DNA of 64,000 nt. Origin: Diplodia intermedia (lineage: Eukaryota > Ascomycota > Dothideomycetes > Botryosphaeriales > Botryosphaeriaceae). Both the position numbers and the translations under genes were made by a program. Positions 20,266 through 32,255 of the stretch are shown here, in pieces (the first letter of the stretch is position 1; each line of letters starts with the position of its first letter). The notes beneath the pieces are model-generated. The model had not been told where the DNA came from. It ran no database searches and saw only the letters and a list, made by a program, of their open reading frames with translations. The DNA lies in assembly GCA_021495925.1 (NCBI GenBank), contig JAKEKT010000012.1, forward strand, positions 124,001 to 188,000, read 5' to 3'.

Positions 20266-22879
20266 TCACAGCGCCTCCCCCGCCTTGAGTGCACGCGCCT
20301 CCCGGGGCCACACACGCTTGTACAAGCTGACGCCCACTGCGTCCTGCGGGTTGATCCGCCCGTCGAACGTCGCCTTGAAGTACCCGTGCGTACCCAGGCT
20401 CTCCTTGATGAATCCGCTGCGCCCACGCTTCGTCCACAGCTGCAACGCCTTGAACCAGTGCACGTCCTCTGCATTGAAGAACATGTACCGCACCGTCACC
20501 ACGCGCTTGTGGATCTTGTACGGGTGGCCAGTGAGGATGATGCGTTTGGCCACGACACGTGACGTTGACGGCGGCAACGAGGTGCCAGTGCCAATGAGCT
20601 GCACTTCGCCCTCGCTGGCCTGGTCAGCCTCGGCATCCATTGCCGTGTCCTCGCCATCTGCGCTTCCCTCATCTTCGGGAACAATCCGCTTGAAGAAGAG
20701 TGCCGGAACAGAGCCCCAAGTAATTGGCGCAATAAATGTAGCAATCGCACTACGCCCAGGATGCAAAAACCTGTCACACTTGTGAACGTCGTTCGGCGTG
20801 TTCCCAGATGCTGAGTACACCGGGTTGATTCTGAATCGCCTCGGTCCGCATTGGAGGACAAGTTCCTCTTTAGCCTTGAGCGGCTCCTCCAAGTCGGAGC
20901 TCAGCGTGATGCTGTAGTTGACAGCGGTCTGCTTGTGCTCGTGACGCAGAAGCGAGAAAAGAGGCAACGTGGTGGCTGAGTTGTACGTGTTCTGAAGGAC
21001 GAGGGGCACGTTGCGAAGGTGCACGTTGACCCTGGTGCCAGGCTGAACACCACCCACGAGGGCTTCTCTTGTCACACGCGCCTTTGCGCCCTTGTAGTCG
21101 GAAATCTCCAGAAGGCGCCTCCAGCACTCGGGCTCGTATGGTCTGTCCTCGTCGGTCTCCCAGTGACTTGACCTCAAGCTCTTCAAACCTCTGTACTTTG
21201 CCAGACGCTCTCGTGCTTGCACGTGCGGGTGCAGTTCGATCTCGTCGGGAAACTCGAGGTCATCTTCGGCTTCCTGCTTGCGCTCGGCGCGGTACGCTTC
21301 GATCTGCTCAGCCTCATCCTCAGGCGACGGGTCCATGAACATTTCGGACTGCGGATATTCTGAAGGTGCAGCTTCAGTCGGCTCCCTTCCGTTGATATCA
21401 AGGCCCTCCATGCCATCAGCTGGGTTGGCAGGCCCATCCATGTCCTCATCATCTTCGTCGTCTCCAGCAACGCTCTCAAGATCTGATCCAGAATCGGACA
21501 TGTCTCCAAGGTACCATGCCGCCTGGTACTTGGATGTTCCTCTAGGCATTCTCTTCGGACGCGTCGCCTCCTCATCTTCATCTTCCGAGAAATAATGGTG
21601 GTCATCCAGAAGGACACCCTTGCGCTCGGAAGGCGCCACAGAGACCGGATAGTCGTCGATATCCTCCATGACTGCCTCCTCAGGCGCAAGGTCGGCCAAG
21701 TTGTCTTGATCCTCGGTAGGTTGGTCCAGAACGGTATCCTGACCCTCCAGGTCAACGGCCATATCATCGCCCTTGCCCCTCTTGCGCGTTTCGAGGGGAG
21801 CCGCCGTGATCTTCTCAATCTGGAAAGTTCCCCAGTCTCCCACCTCCACCAGCCTGTCTGCCTTCAATCCCTTGCCTCTCACAACACCGGTGATGACAAC
21901 CTCTCCCTTCGCCTCCTCGTCGGTCGCGGCAGCTTTGCCACTCGGCCATCTCACATCCTCCGCGACCATCCAACTGCGCTCCTCCCTCCATCTTACGCCC
22001 TTCGGAATAGTTGTGCAGAGCGACCTCATAAGGTTCAAGCATTCCTGCCTGTTGTCAAGCGAGTGTACCTTCTCCTGTGCCGGGAAAAAGTGCGTAATGA
22101 AACTCTTGAGCGATCCAAGAATCCCGGGACGGCGCTTCGCAGGCTCGGCAGACTCAAGTCCCTGCTCCCGTTAGCAAATCGCTGCCCAGACCGAAAAGCC
22201 CAAACAGAAGGGAAACCCACCTGCACCGCGGCCAAGACGTTCGAAACACCCTGACTCTCCACGCTCCTCAGCATCAACTCTCCCAGGTGATCGACCTCCT
22301 GCTCCGCCGACAGGACGAAAACGACGAAATCCGCCACTCGGCACGCGTCCAGCGCGGCGAGCAGGTCGCGGCCGACGATCAGGTACTGGACCTTCTGCTT
22401 GAAGCGCTCGATGGCGACGCGCGCGCCGCCGCGCTCGGGCACGTCCTCCTCCAGGTCGAGCGCGCCGTTGAGGCTGCGCACCGCCAGCTTGGCCGACACG
22501 TCCTCGGTCAGCGGCACCACGGCCACGACGCGCGGCGCGCCGTCGCGCCCCGCGAACACCTTGGTCGCCTCGACGTGCTCCGCGTGCTTGCCCACCCGCT
22601 TCTGCTTCGCCTGGTTGCGCCGGTCGAACTTGGACATGACCTGCTGGTGCGGCGTGCGCCGGACGCCGCGGTCGCCCGAGTCGATTTTGCCTGTTGGTCG
22701 CGCGGTCCTAGGTTAGCAACCGGCGTCCTTGAAGGCGACAAGGGAAAAAGGTGTGAGGGGAGAATATGCATACCCTTGCTTTTTTCCTTCAGCGCGCTCT
22801 TGCTGGCATGGCGGGATTTGTAGGGCTTCTGCGACACCTTGGTGGTGCTGCGGTGGTGGTGGCCGTCCATGGGCGCCAT
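20266..22879 (-). CDS. tsr1: Ribosome maturation factor Tsr1 (BMS1/TSR1 family)
   Basis: Three exons, 22879-22774, 22690-22221 and 22161-20266, encoding 823 aa, close to yeast Tsr1 (788). The N-terminus HHHRSTTKVSQKPYKSRHAS is the family hallmark, and intron 1 falls just after KEKSKG as judged by continuity with KIDSGDRGVRRTPHQQVMSK. A GTPase-like domain lacking a P-loop (RVVAVVPLTEDVSAKLAV) is followed by an AARP2CN-type region and an acidic central segment. The C-terminal conserved domain includes DRPYEPECWRRLLEISDYKG, RFRINPVYSASGN, the block HPGRSAIATFIAPITWGSVP, and KATFDGRINPQDAVGVSLYKR. Tsr1 is a late cytoplasmic 40S assembly factor that blocks premature subunit joining. It is an inactive GTPase homologue, so absence of nucleotide motifs is expected. 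Confidence 0.93.
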
Positions 22880-23327
22880 CTTGCTCCCACTGGTTCCGGC
22901 TTTGAAGCGGTAGGGGATGCTCGCCAGATTGGGTGTTTGGGCGCTGGCCTGGCTGGTCGAGTCGGATTTACTCTCGCGGCGGTGACTACTGTTGTAGGCG
23001 CGGAAATTTTGGCGATGTGGGACAGCCGATAAGACCCTAGGGCCGTTATCGAAGTTACAGGGATCATGACTCAACCAAAATTATCACGTGGGTTCAACGA
23101 TGGTGGTATGTCTTGGAGATAATCACTCGGGTACATCCAAGATAGCAATGAATAGCGTGCTTTCTACATAAAGAGACACATGGGGTCGGGATCTACAGAT
23201 CAAGATGACTTTTTGTCCCACTCTTTTAAACTCCGGACGCCAAACAAAGCCAAAGGGCAACAGGTATATTGCGCAAAGCTTAGCTTTTAGCCTCGCAACT
23301 TCCACTTCTACTGTTCCATTTCACGGT
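22880..23327. other. Intergenic: tsr1 promoter and arg8 3' end
   Basis: 448 bases; no feature beyond the two flanking untranslated regions is recognised. Confidence 0.35.
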
Positions 23328-24808
23328 TCACTTCTTGAGAACTGCATTCATGGCATCCTCCAAGATGCCCATGCCCTGCTCAATCTCCGCTTCGCTGATG
23401 ACCAACGGAGGAACGAACCTGAGTGTGTTCGTGCCGCAGGTGATGATCAGCAAGCCTCTCTCACGAGCAGCAGTCACAATAGGCGTGGGGTCCTGGTTCA
23501 GCTGCAGACCAAGAATCAGACCTTTACCCCTGACCTCACTTATGACATCGGGGAAGCTCTTCTGAAGCTTCTCAAAGTGCTTGCGGAAGATCTGCTCCTT
23601 CTTAAGGACAGATTGCTGCAGCTCGGGGTCCGCCAGTCTGCCGACGATGTGGTGTGCGAGTCTGCAAGCAAGAGGGTTACCACCGAAAGTGGTACCGTGG
23701 TCACCGGGTTTGATCTTCGACACAACGAAGTCGTTGACGATGGTGGCACCGATGGGGAAACCGTTGCCCAGAGCCTTTGCGGTTGTAAGGATGTCAGGAT
23801 GCGCCTCCTTGGGCAGAGAGGCGTGGTCCCAAATCTGACCGGTACGGCCAAGACCGCTCTGGATCTCGTCGTAGATCAGCACGGCGCCAACCTCGGTGCA
23901 GCGCTTGCGGAGGGCAAGGAGGAATTCGGGCGTCGCAACGTTGACACCGCCCTCGCCCTGGATGGGCTCGATGATGACACCACAAGTGTTCTCGGTGACC
24001 AGCGAGGGGATGGCCTCAATGTCGTTGTAGGTACCGTACCTGAAGCCGGGGACCATGGGCGCAAACGGTTTCTGGTACTTCGGGTTCGGCGTCGCGGAGA
24101 GGGAGCCCATGGTGCGGCCATGGAAAGAGCTGTAGAACGAGACGAGCTCATGCTTTGCGCCAGAGGGGTCAAGCTCCTTGCCGACCTTGCGGGCAAACTT
24201 GATAGCAGCCTCGTTGGCCTCGGAGCCGGAGTTGCAAATGAAGGTCTTCTCGGCCGTGTGCATGCCACCGCCAGCAACCGTCTTCTCGACCAGCAGCTTA
24301 GACAGAGCACCAGTCCAAGGGTTGTGGTACAGGTTGGAGGTATGGATCAAGGTCTGCGCCTGCTCGGCCATCAATTGGACCATCTGCGGGTCGCAATGGC
24401 CCAGCGCATTCACGGCAATGCCTGCGGTGAAGTCCAGGTACTTGCGGTTCTCCACATCCCACATGTAGCAGCCCTCTCCCTTGTGGAACATGGGCATCGG
24501 ACGAACGTAGGTAGGGACCATGTACGGCAGCGAATCGTTGACCAGGCGCGCGGTTTGCGAGTCTGCGGAGGGATCGGCATTTGCGAGCGCGGCCGCCTTC
24601 TACGCGTAGCTGATTAGCAAACGAACCAGTGGGACAATCTGTCCAAGGATCGACTCACTTCAATGGACTCCTTCACCTCGTTGGGCAAGCTCGAGGCTGC
24701 CGTGGCAGCGCTGGACGCATAGCGCTGGGCGTAGACAGGCGCGATGGCGAAAGGCCTGGAGGTGCGCAGGGCAGCGCAAACGCGCTTGGAACCGAGTCTC
24801 AATGCCAT
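23328..24808 (-). CDS. arg8: Acetylornithine aminotransferase, mitochondrial
   Basis: Two exons, 24808-24659 and 24599-23328, phase 0, 473 aa. Residues 1-33 (ALRLGSKRVCAALRTSRP) form a mitochondrial presequence. The class III PLP aminotransferase body has GEGCYMWDVENRKYLDF, FICNSGSEANEAAIKFARK, IEPIQGEGGVN, YDEIQSGLGRTGQIWDH and the PLP-lysine block TTAKALGNGFPIGA (Lys near residue 325). It converts N-acetylglutamate semialdehyde to N2-acetylornithine in the mitochondrial arginine pathway, using glutamate. Length and motifs agree with yeast Arg8. An ornithine aminotransferase is the nearest alternative, but the presequence and the TAGIAVNALGHCDP block fit acetylornithine enzymes better. Confidence 0.93.
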
Positions 24809-25664
24809 TGCGAACGTAACGGAGAAGCAAGAAGAAACACAAGAAGAAGGTATTCGCAGGAGGAATAGCAAAGCGTTGAGAGATGAGTCAATAGATGCAA
24901 AAATGTCGCTATCGATAGGGCGCCCGCGCCGATTTCGCAATTGCGGAGGCCCTGGCCCTGCTTCTCCGCGCTATTTCTCGCATGGCAAAAAAAAAAAAAA
25001 AAAAACCCGCAGCCTCTACACGTGAGCCGGCTGCAGATCGAAACCTGCTCTACAGTTTGCTCGGCAGTCTCGTATCCTCCGCCAAACATGAATGTGCCAC
25101 TTGCTTCTCGCTGGCGGGGCTGACAACCTAATTCAACCCCAGACATCAAGGTGTAACAGATCGTCGCTGAGCGCCAATTAAGCTGGTTGTTATTTACTAG
25201 GGGAACAAGACATCACAAGACATAGTATCGGATTTCATATGCATTAACAAGTGTTTCAAGCCGCCATTCCACGTTGTGCCGTGTAATGCTTGACGCGCTA
25301 TGAAAAGAGTCACCCTGCTTGAAGCTTTGACCAGGGAGATCATGATGGCTCTTTGGGTCATGCTTGTATGGTGTCTAGCTATCAGGACGTATGTAGAACA
25401 AATCGTCGCATGACTTGCCTTTGTACAATGGACCTTCTGCTGCAGCACGTTCTACAATCAGCCGTTCGGGTTCGGCAATCCCAAAGCCCGTTATTGCGCT
25501 AGGTGAGTGTCGGCTTTCCATATCAGGCATGGACGCTTACTGCGCAAGCTGAGCCTGACAGCATTTAAGAGATTCCGTCAGCCAGGAAGCCTCCAACACA
25601 CCCTGTCGTTGCTCTGATTCTCCATCTGACTGATACTCTGACTCTGCCGCTTTGTCTTTGCACG
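24809..25664. other. Divergent intergenic region, arg8 / hydrolase
   Basis: Contains a 19-base A run (24987-25005) and AT-rich sequence around 25190-25480. No supported gene; an 83-codon minus frame at 25197-25448 has random composition. Confidence 0.4.
24987..25005. repeat. A19 homopolymer
   Basis: Nineteen consecutive A residues, 180 bases upstream of the arg8 start; a nucleosome-excluding poly(dA:dT) element is possible. Confidence 0.7.
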
Positions 25665-26841
25665 ATGGAGAACATGAACCTGGCGGAGGCTTCAAAGCCT
25701 CACGTAGAACTCCAACAGGTCACTTGGCACGACGTTGAGCAATTAAACTTCAGCTAAAACAACCACCAGTATTTCGCACAAGGCGGCCCGAATGCTTTCC
25801 CTAAGATGGGCGACCTTCACGCCACAAGGGCAGGTCTGGCCAACGGTCTCCGATCGGTTCTCTCCTCTATGCCCCCAAGTTACATGGAAGGGGTTGAAAA
25901 GGACCAGGTCGAGATCCCGATGCGAGATGGAGCTAAGATAACAGTGTTGTTGTACAAGCCTTCAGCCATTTCAGGTGGCAGCTCCGCGCCGCTGGCCGTC
26001 CTGTACCATGGCGGAGGTCATGTCATGGGCGTCCCCGAGATGGAAGAAAGCAACGCCATGATCTTGGTCCGGAACCATGGCTGCATTGTCGTTAGTGTGG
26101 GCTACAGACTCGCCCCAGAGCACAACTTCCCAGTGCCGATCGATGATTCATGGGATGCATTCAAATGGGTAAGCGTTTTACTGTCACATGGCGAATGTCT
26201 CGACAAAGAGTATCTCATGTGATTACAGGTGGTCGCGCATGCGTTTCAGCTCGGAGCAGATCCGTCGAAAGGGTTCCTTGTGGGGGGATCCTCGGCGGGC
26301 GCCAACATTGCAGCAGTCGTGTCGCATCTGGCGCGCGACGAGAAAGTGAGCCCACCGCTGACGGGCGTTTTCCTGGCAGTCCCAGCCACGCTGCCAGAAG
26401 GTGCTGTGCCGGAAAAGTACAAGGACCGATACAGGAGCAGAGATGAGAGCAAGAGCTATGAAATGTCGGATCCGGCGGCTATGCTTGACGCCATGAGTGA
26501 GTAAATGCAAGCGTGGCTGCGTCGGGCGCGGTTCCGGGGCTGATTCAACGAACGCAGGCCTCTATCAGGGTGATGACACCTCTCCGCTGTACGCACCCTT
26601 CAACTGGCCCACCGGCCATGCTGGGCTGCCGCGGACCTATATTGCAGTCTGCGGGATGGATCCGCTGCGGGATGAAGGGCTGCTGTACGAGTATGTGCTG
26701 CGAACGGAAAGCCGGGTGGAGACCAGACTGGATTTCTACCCGGGCATGCCTCATGGCTTCTGGGCGGTATACTCGCAGTTCGAGGCGTCGAAGAAAGCAA
26801 ATGCGGACATTGTTGCAGGTTGGGCCTGGCTGCTGAGCTGA
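25665..26841 (+). CDS. HSL-family alpha/beta hydrolase (esterase)
   Basis: Four exons, 25665-25718, 25770-26168, 26229-26496 and 26558-26841, 334 aa. Catalytic features: the oxyanion block LYHGGGHVMG (about 95-104), the nucleophile elbow GGSSAGAN (Ser about 172), Asp in CGMDPLRDEG (about 272) and His in MPHGFW (about 304). The lid-side YRLAPEHNFPVPIDDSWDAF is the standard HSL segment. No signal peptide, so probably cytosolic. The substrate cannot be told; relatives are carboxylesterases and arylacetamide deacetylase-like enzymes, some in secondary metabolism or detoxification. Intron 1 has a weak GTCACT donor but a clean branch site (GCTAAAAC) and acceptor; without it translation could begin at 25806 and give a protein lacking the first 30 residues. 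Confidence 0.85.
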
Positions 26842-27797
26842 GGACAGCTGGCCCGAGTCATATCAAGGTTATGTGTAAGCTTGCTATCCAGGGGACAATC
26901 TATCTGTATCACGGTTACCAGGGTGGAGGGGTGTTGGAGCGGCAGAGCACTCCTGGTGAGCAGTCTGAGGAACGTCAGCATCAGCCACGCGGGGTCTGAT
27001 TGGACTGTGCTTGGCGAGCGTTGCGCAAAGCCGGAGACGAGGGGCTGTGTCGTGTGCTCCGGGCGCTTGACGAGGCAGAGGTACCTATCGCCGGCCGTCG
27101 CCACTATGTCCGGAAATCGTGGCCGGTTTGCTTTCAATTGCCGAGCCAGCGGCCGACGCGCTGCACGGTAGAGGAGCCGCTGGCCTCTTTCCGAAAAAGC
27201 TAGCCGGACATTTAGTCCGCCGGGCCCGTTCATGGAGGTTTCCGCCGGCGCGAAGGCGGGCTTTTCCAGTTCGCAGCGCTGCGTCGCGGCTGCTAACTGC
27301 GCATCCGGCAGGATCTCGTGTCGCAGAAGCCGCGACTAGCGGCCAAGCTTTGCGGCTTCTCCACCGCTCCAACGTTGCGTCGCCCGCCCGGAACGCCGGC
27401 AGCCAAGCGTTCGGCATGACGCGCTCTCGTCCTGGTGCGCGCTGCGGTGCATCGTCTGTTGAGCACGCCCTCTGGCGCCAGGAACACAGTAAGCTGCCAC
27501 CGGAGCTGTAGGCGACCCAATGGGTGGCGGGTCGCACCGGCCCACCCCTGCGTTGGATGGGCCGAGAGGAGCTTACGGCGGCGTGGTGGCATACGCAAGC
27601 TGCTCTCCAGCCTTCATACCAGGTCTGACGCGCGGCGGCCGGTCCACGCCATGCTGAGCCGCAATCGCGGCCCGCCTCCAACCCAATCCTCTATTTACTC
27701 TGCCAGCCTCGCTCTTCCGCAAATGCTCCATCCACTCCGCTCTGCCGCCAGCAATTAACCCCGGCCGCCGCTGTCCGCCCCCATCCCGCCTCCAGCC
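26842..27797. other. Intergenic, 0.95 kb, GC-rich
   Basis: Several overlapping frames are open on both strands, a result of high GC. None has protein-like composition or splice continuity. Upstream sequence of the GDSL gene. Confidence 0.4.
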
Positions 27798-29094
27798 ATG
27801 AGGACCATTACTCGCTTCCACGTCCTGGTGTTTTTCGCCGTCTGCACCGTCGTGTACATTGGCTGGGTCTTGCCTTCGCTGCAGGTCCAGAGCCGCGTGC
27901 AGAAGGCCTTCTCCGGGTCGCAACGGCGCCTTGTTGTCTTCGGCGACAGCTGGTCAGACGTCGGGACCTACCACGTCGACATTCCAGCACAGAATCCGCA
28001 GCACAACATCAGTCGCCCTTTGTGGACCCAAGCTTTGTGCAAAGAGGTAACTTCGTCGTCCCCGTCGCATCTGCACTAGGCTGACCAGTCAGCTCCTGTG
28101 CGACGACATCAACAATTTCGCCCGCTCTTCGGGCGCGTCCAACTTCATTGAACGCCCGGATGCTGTCTTGGACACGGACATTCTGGCCAATGTGACGAAC
28201 CAGCATCCCGAGAACCACAAGTTCCTTGCCGACCTGAAGAAACAAGTCCAGCAGTGGATCAGCTTCGAGAAGCAGAGTGGCCTGATCGCCCGCCGCGCCC
28301 AAAAGAAGGAATGGACCGTTTTCACCGTCTTCTTCGGCATCAGCGACATTTGGCAGTACACCTTCCAGGACGACAAAGCCAGCGACGACGACATCAAGGA
28401 GACCATAGCTTCCTTGTTCGCCCAGCTTGACGTAATCGCGCAGCACACCCAGACCCGCCCGCACATCGTGCTGCCCAAGGTCATAGACATCTCTTTCTTG
28501 CCTGCCTTTGCACAGCAGCCCCTGGAGTTCCCGGACCGCCAGCAGTCGGCCGTGACGCTGACGGACAAATGGAACACCGCACTCGAGAGGGCAGCGCGCG
28601 AGTGGACGGGCGGCTACATCCACCTGCTGCCGACGGACAAGTGGCTGTTGAAGCTGATCCGCGAGCAGCAGATGCACAAGATTGGCATCGCCGACGAGCG
28701 CGGTGAGGGCAAGGGCAACCCGCAATTCACCGAAGTCAGGAGCCCATGCGTGCCGTTGCCGCGTGTTGGCGCCCAGTTTCCGTTTGACATGGACGACGCC
28801 AGCAGTAACCGGACGGAGCCCTGCGAGGACGAGTCTCACTACCTGTTTTGGTCAGCATTTTCTTCTTCTCCGCGCTCGGCTGTGGTTGGAGGCCTACTGA
28901 CACCGTGTTCCAGGGACGGCATGCACCTCTCCGGCAGGGCGCACAAGCTGCTGGCCATCGAAGCCGCCGATCTCGTCGCCACCAACTACACCTTCAACCT
29001 CAACGCTCTGCGCAAGCACGACCTCGAGCGCGAAGAGGCGGCGCACCAGGCCGCGGTGGAGAATGAAGCGGGCGCGACGGAACCATCTCCGTAA
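27798..29094 (+). CDS. Membrane-anchored GDSL/SGNH hydrolase
   Basis: Three exons, 27798-28046, 28093-28850 and 28914-29094, 395 aa. Residues 7-30 (FHVLVFFAVCTVVYIGWVL) form a signal anchor, so the enzyme is probably type II, facing the secretory lumen or outside. Block I, FGDSWSD (Ser about 51), and block V, DGMHLSGRAH (Asp about 337, His about 340), supply the catalytic Ser, Asp and His. VFFGISDIW is the likely block III equivalent. The arrangement recalls fungal carbohydrate-esterase-like GDSL proteins, but no substrate can be assigned. Intron 1 (46 nt) is unusually short; intron 2 is 63 nt. The C-terminal 40 residues are charged and lack a second membrane segment. Confidence 0.82.
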
Positions 29095-29710
29095 GGCGTG
29101 TCGTCAGAAAGCACGAGGCGAAGTGCATTTCTTAGGAGTTTTGGGACCCTTCCTGTTGCGGTTGTCTGAGATACCCATTCGCGTTTCAGCATTTTATGGC
29201 GTTGACGCGGAAGCGCACGGCTTACATTCCAGAGAGGCGGGCACAATTCCCCGGTGGGCGGGTGTTTGTATGCATTGTCTCAAATCAAGTTTCTTTGTAT
29301 TCACGCTTCCTTGCATCGCGCTCCTGCAGAGGAATGTCTCGGGCGTGGGCGCGCTCCCTACAGACCCTGCCGCATCTGGGAATCTCGCTGGGCTGGGGAG
29401 AAAGAATTTGCAGTTGCGAACAGCGCTCCTCCCGCACCTGTCTAGGACAATTACATGCACCCGCTGTCATTCGAACAAAGAACATGGACTCCCGGCATAA
29501 TAGGCACAAAGCCCGCTGCTCGACTATGTCTTTGACTAGCGCCGCCCTATTGACCATTCAGCACCCCGGGCCTCCTAGATCCCACCGAGCGGCCTGTCTA
29601 TCAAAGCTGGCTTCGCCGTCTTGATATTCGACCGCCAGAGCCCTGCGAAGAGAAGAGCAGCGGCACATGTCGAGCTTCGCCGGAACAGGAGAACATTCGA
29701 CCACCCTACC
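29095..29710. other. Intergenic: GDSL 3' region and HMG gene promoter
   Basis: 616 bases without a protein-like frame. Confidence 0.35.
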
Positions 29711-32255
29711 ATGACGGACGTTGATATGTCGGAGCCCAGCGCAGGAAAGGGGGAGAAGAGCCCGAGCAGCTCACGCAAGGCGTCTACGACAGTTTCTACC
29801 CGCTCTTCCCGCCGCACCGCCAGTCCTTCTCGCAGCTCGAAACAGGACGACGCGGCCCCGCCGACGCCCGAGTCACCTCCCTTCCGCCTGACGCGGAAGA
29901 GGGCTGCGTCGCTGGCCGATAAAGGGGACAGGGAGGAAGACGACGTCGTGGAGGATATTACGCCGACCACCACGCACTCTCGCATGAGCTCCGGCGGTGC
30001 GTCTGCAGCTTCTGCAGCCTCCCCAGCAAATCACGTCTGTTTGTGTCAACCGGACCCCAAGATCCCACGCCCAAGAAACGGTCAGTTGTCCTCCCCCCGC
30101 CTTCTTTTAATAGCTATTCGTCATTTCCTTTATCCCCTTCCTCCTTATCCCGTCCAATTTCAAGTCAAGCCAGCTGTTGCCAGTTTGTTCCTTGCGCCAC
30201 ATGCTATCGTGGAGTGACGCATTTCCTTTATCAGCACCTTTGTTGTTTCCATGTGGCTGACCGCTTTGATGCACAGCCTTCATACTATATCGTCAGCACC
30301 ATCAGGCCGCGATCGTGGCCCAGAATCCCGGGTTAGCCAATCCTGAGATATCCAAGATCATCGGCGAACAGTGGAAATCGCAGCCCGAAGCAGTACGAAA
30401 CGAGTGGAAGTCTCTGGCCGAAGAGGAAAAGCTCCGTCACCAGCAACAGTATCCGGAATATCGCTACCAGCCTCGCCGTGGCGGACGTCGTGGAAGCTTG
30501 ACGTCGCTCAACACCACCTCTGACAAACATCATTGCACCAAGTGTGGCGGCCGGAGCATCACGACTCCAACGACGCCCTTCTCGTCTCAACACCACCACC
30601 ACAATCACGCCGCCACGACGGCGTCGTCATCCTCCCCTTCCTCCAGCGCCCCCATGCTGCCCCCTCCAACGCCATCCTCAGCCCTGACACCTACATCCCG
30701 CTACCTCCCGCCCATGATGTCCAGCCTCGCCATCAACACGGCGCCTTCGGGCAACGGCAGCCTCCCCCGCCGCGCCAACAGCACGCGTCCAAACCCCCTC
30801 ACCAACCTGCACGTCGCCCGCGCCTCCCGCGACGAGCAGCAGCACCCCCTGGACGTGCAGATGCTCTCCCCGCTCTCCCCGGACGCCAAGCGCCGCCGCC
30901 TGCACCAGACGTACGTGCCCCCGCCATCCGCCTCCGCCTCCGCCTCCTCCTCCAGCACGCCCCGCTCCGCCTCCGTATCGCAGCCGCAGCCGGGCACGCC
31001 CTACCCCTTCCCGACCGACCCCCGGCGCCAGTCGCTGCCGCGGCCGGACATGGTGCACCACGCCCGCGGCGTCTCGCCCCGGACCAACAGCCTGCACCAT
31101 CATCATCCCCAACAACGCGACGGCAACGGCAACAACCTCACTCTCCCGCCACTCCAGACGGCCAACCATCATCATCACCACCACCACCCCTACCCGGCGG
31201 CGGCGTCCGCCGTTGCCGCCGTTGCGGCGCGTCATTCCAGTGGCGGCGGCGGCGGTGGGGGTACGCCTGTCGCCGGCGAAGCGATGCTCGGCGGACCACC
31301 ACCCCCCAGGAAGGTGGGGCCCGAGGCGGCCATCTGGAACAAGATCCAGATACTCGGCAAGATCGCGCCTCCGTACCGCGCGGTCCCGTCGTCGTCGTCG
31401 TCGCCGTCGTCGGCATTCTCGCCGTCGTCGTCGTTGTCGTCGCCGCCGTTGTCGTCGCAGAAGGAGCAGCAGCAGCAGCAACAGCAGCAACAGCAGTCGC
31501 AGCAGCAGAAGGTGCGGGGAGCGATCGTGGCGGTCGAGGGCGACGACGTTGCGGCGGCCAAGGCGATGGGGAAGTGGCTGGAGGAGAGCTTCAACAAGAC
31601 GGGGGAGGTGTGGGCGAGGATGGCGGAGGCGCCGAGGGGTCCGGAGGATGTGGCCGGGAGTGGTGGGGACGTCGAGATTATCGATGCCGATGCTGATACC
31701 GGCGGCGGCGGCGGGGCGAAGAGTCCCGGTGATGGTGGTGGTGGTGGAAATGCCGCCGCCGCCGCCGTCGGCATCGGCGACTACATCCAGGTCATCTCCG
31801 AGTGGCACGGCAAGACGAAGGAGATGGTCGAGTTCATCACCAGCCCGCCCGATCCGGAGCCCGCATCCGATCCGCCGACGGAGGGCAGGGCGGACGATGG
31901 GGCGGCGGACAAGAGGACGCCGGTCCTCGTGATGCCGACGTACAGCCTGCGCGCCACGGACGCGTGGGCGAACCGGCTCCGCGTCGGCGACAACTACAGC
32001 CGGTCGGACCACTGGCAGTGGTCGGCGACGCTGTGGCGCGGCATCGTCGGCCCGGACATCACCGTTTACGTCCAGGACGTGTCGGAGCTGGAGCTGCCCG
32101 TCGGCAAGCCCGTCGACGTGCTCGAGCACGGGGCGTCGAAGTGCCTGATGGTGAAGCGCGTGGTCGGCAAGGAGATTGAGGAGAGCGCGTTGAGGAGGCT
32201 CGGGTTCGAGATTGGCGAGCTGATCAGGAGCGTGAGCCAGGTGAATGGGAAGTAG
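29711..32255 (+). CDS. MATA-type HMG-box protein with polyQ and conserved C-terminal domain
   Basis: Two exons, 29711-30080 and 30277-32255, 782 aa. The intron cuts the HMG box after PRPRN; the join gives KIPRPRNAFILYRQHHQAAI, then NPEISKIIGEQWKSQP (box about residues 117-190), the sequence-specific MATA/Rox1/Ste11 type. Next come HCTKCGG and long Ser, His, Gly and Gln tracts (Gln about 400). A second ordered region occupies the last 110 residues (PTYSLRATDAWANRLRVGDN, then HWQWSATLWRGIVGPDITVY), probably a conserved regulatory domain. The protein is likely a nuclear transcription factor. Fission-yeast Ste11 and yeast Rox1 are the best-known relatives of the box, but orthology is not established. 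A weaker possibility is a chromatin structural protein. Confidence 0.85.

Noticed and set aside
27085..27681. 198-codon minus-strand open frame
   Set aside because: Ala/Arg/Ser-rich frame in GC-rich spacer DNA with open frames in several other phases; no family resemblance.
30678..32129. 483-codon frame antisense to the HMG-box gene
   Set aside because: Mirror of the repetitive, GC-rich coding strand; no conserved blocks of its own.
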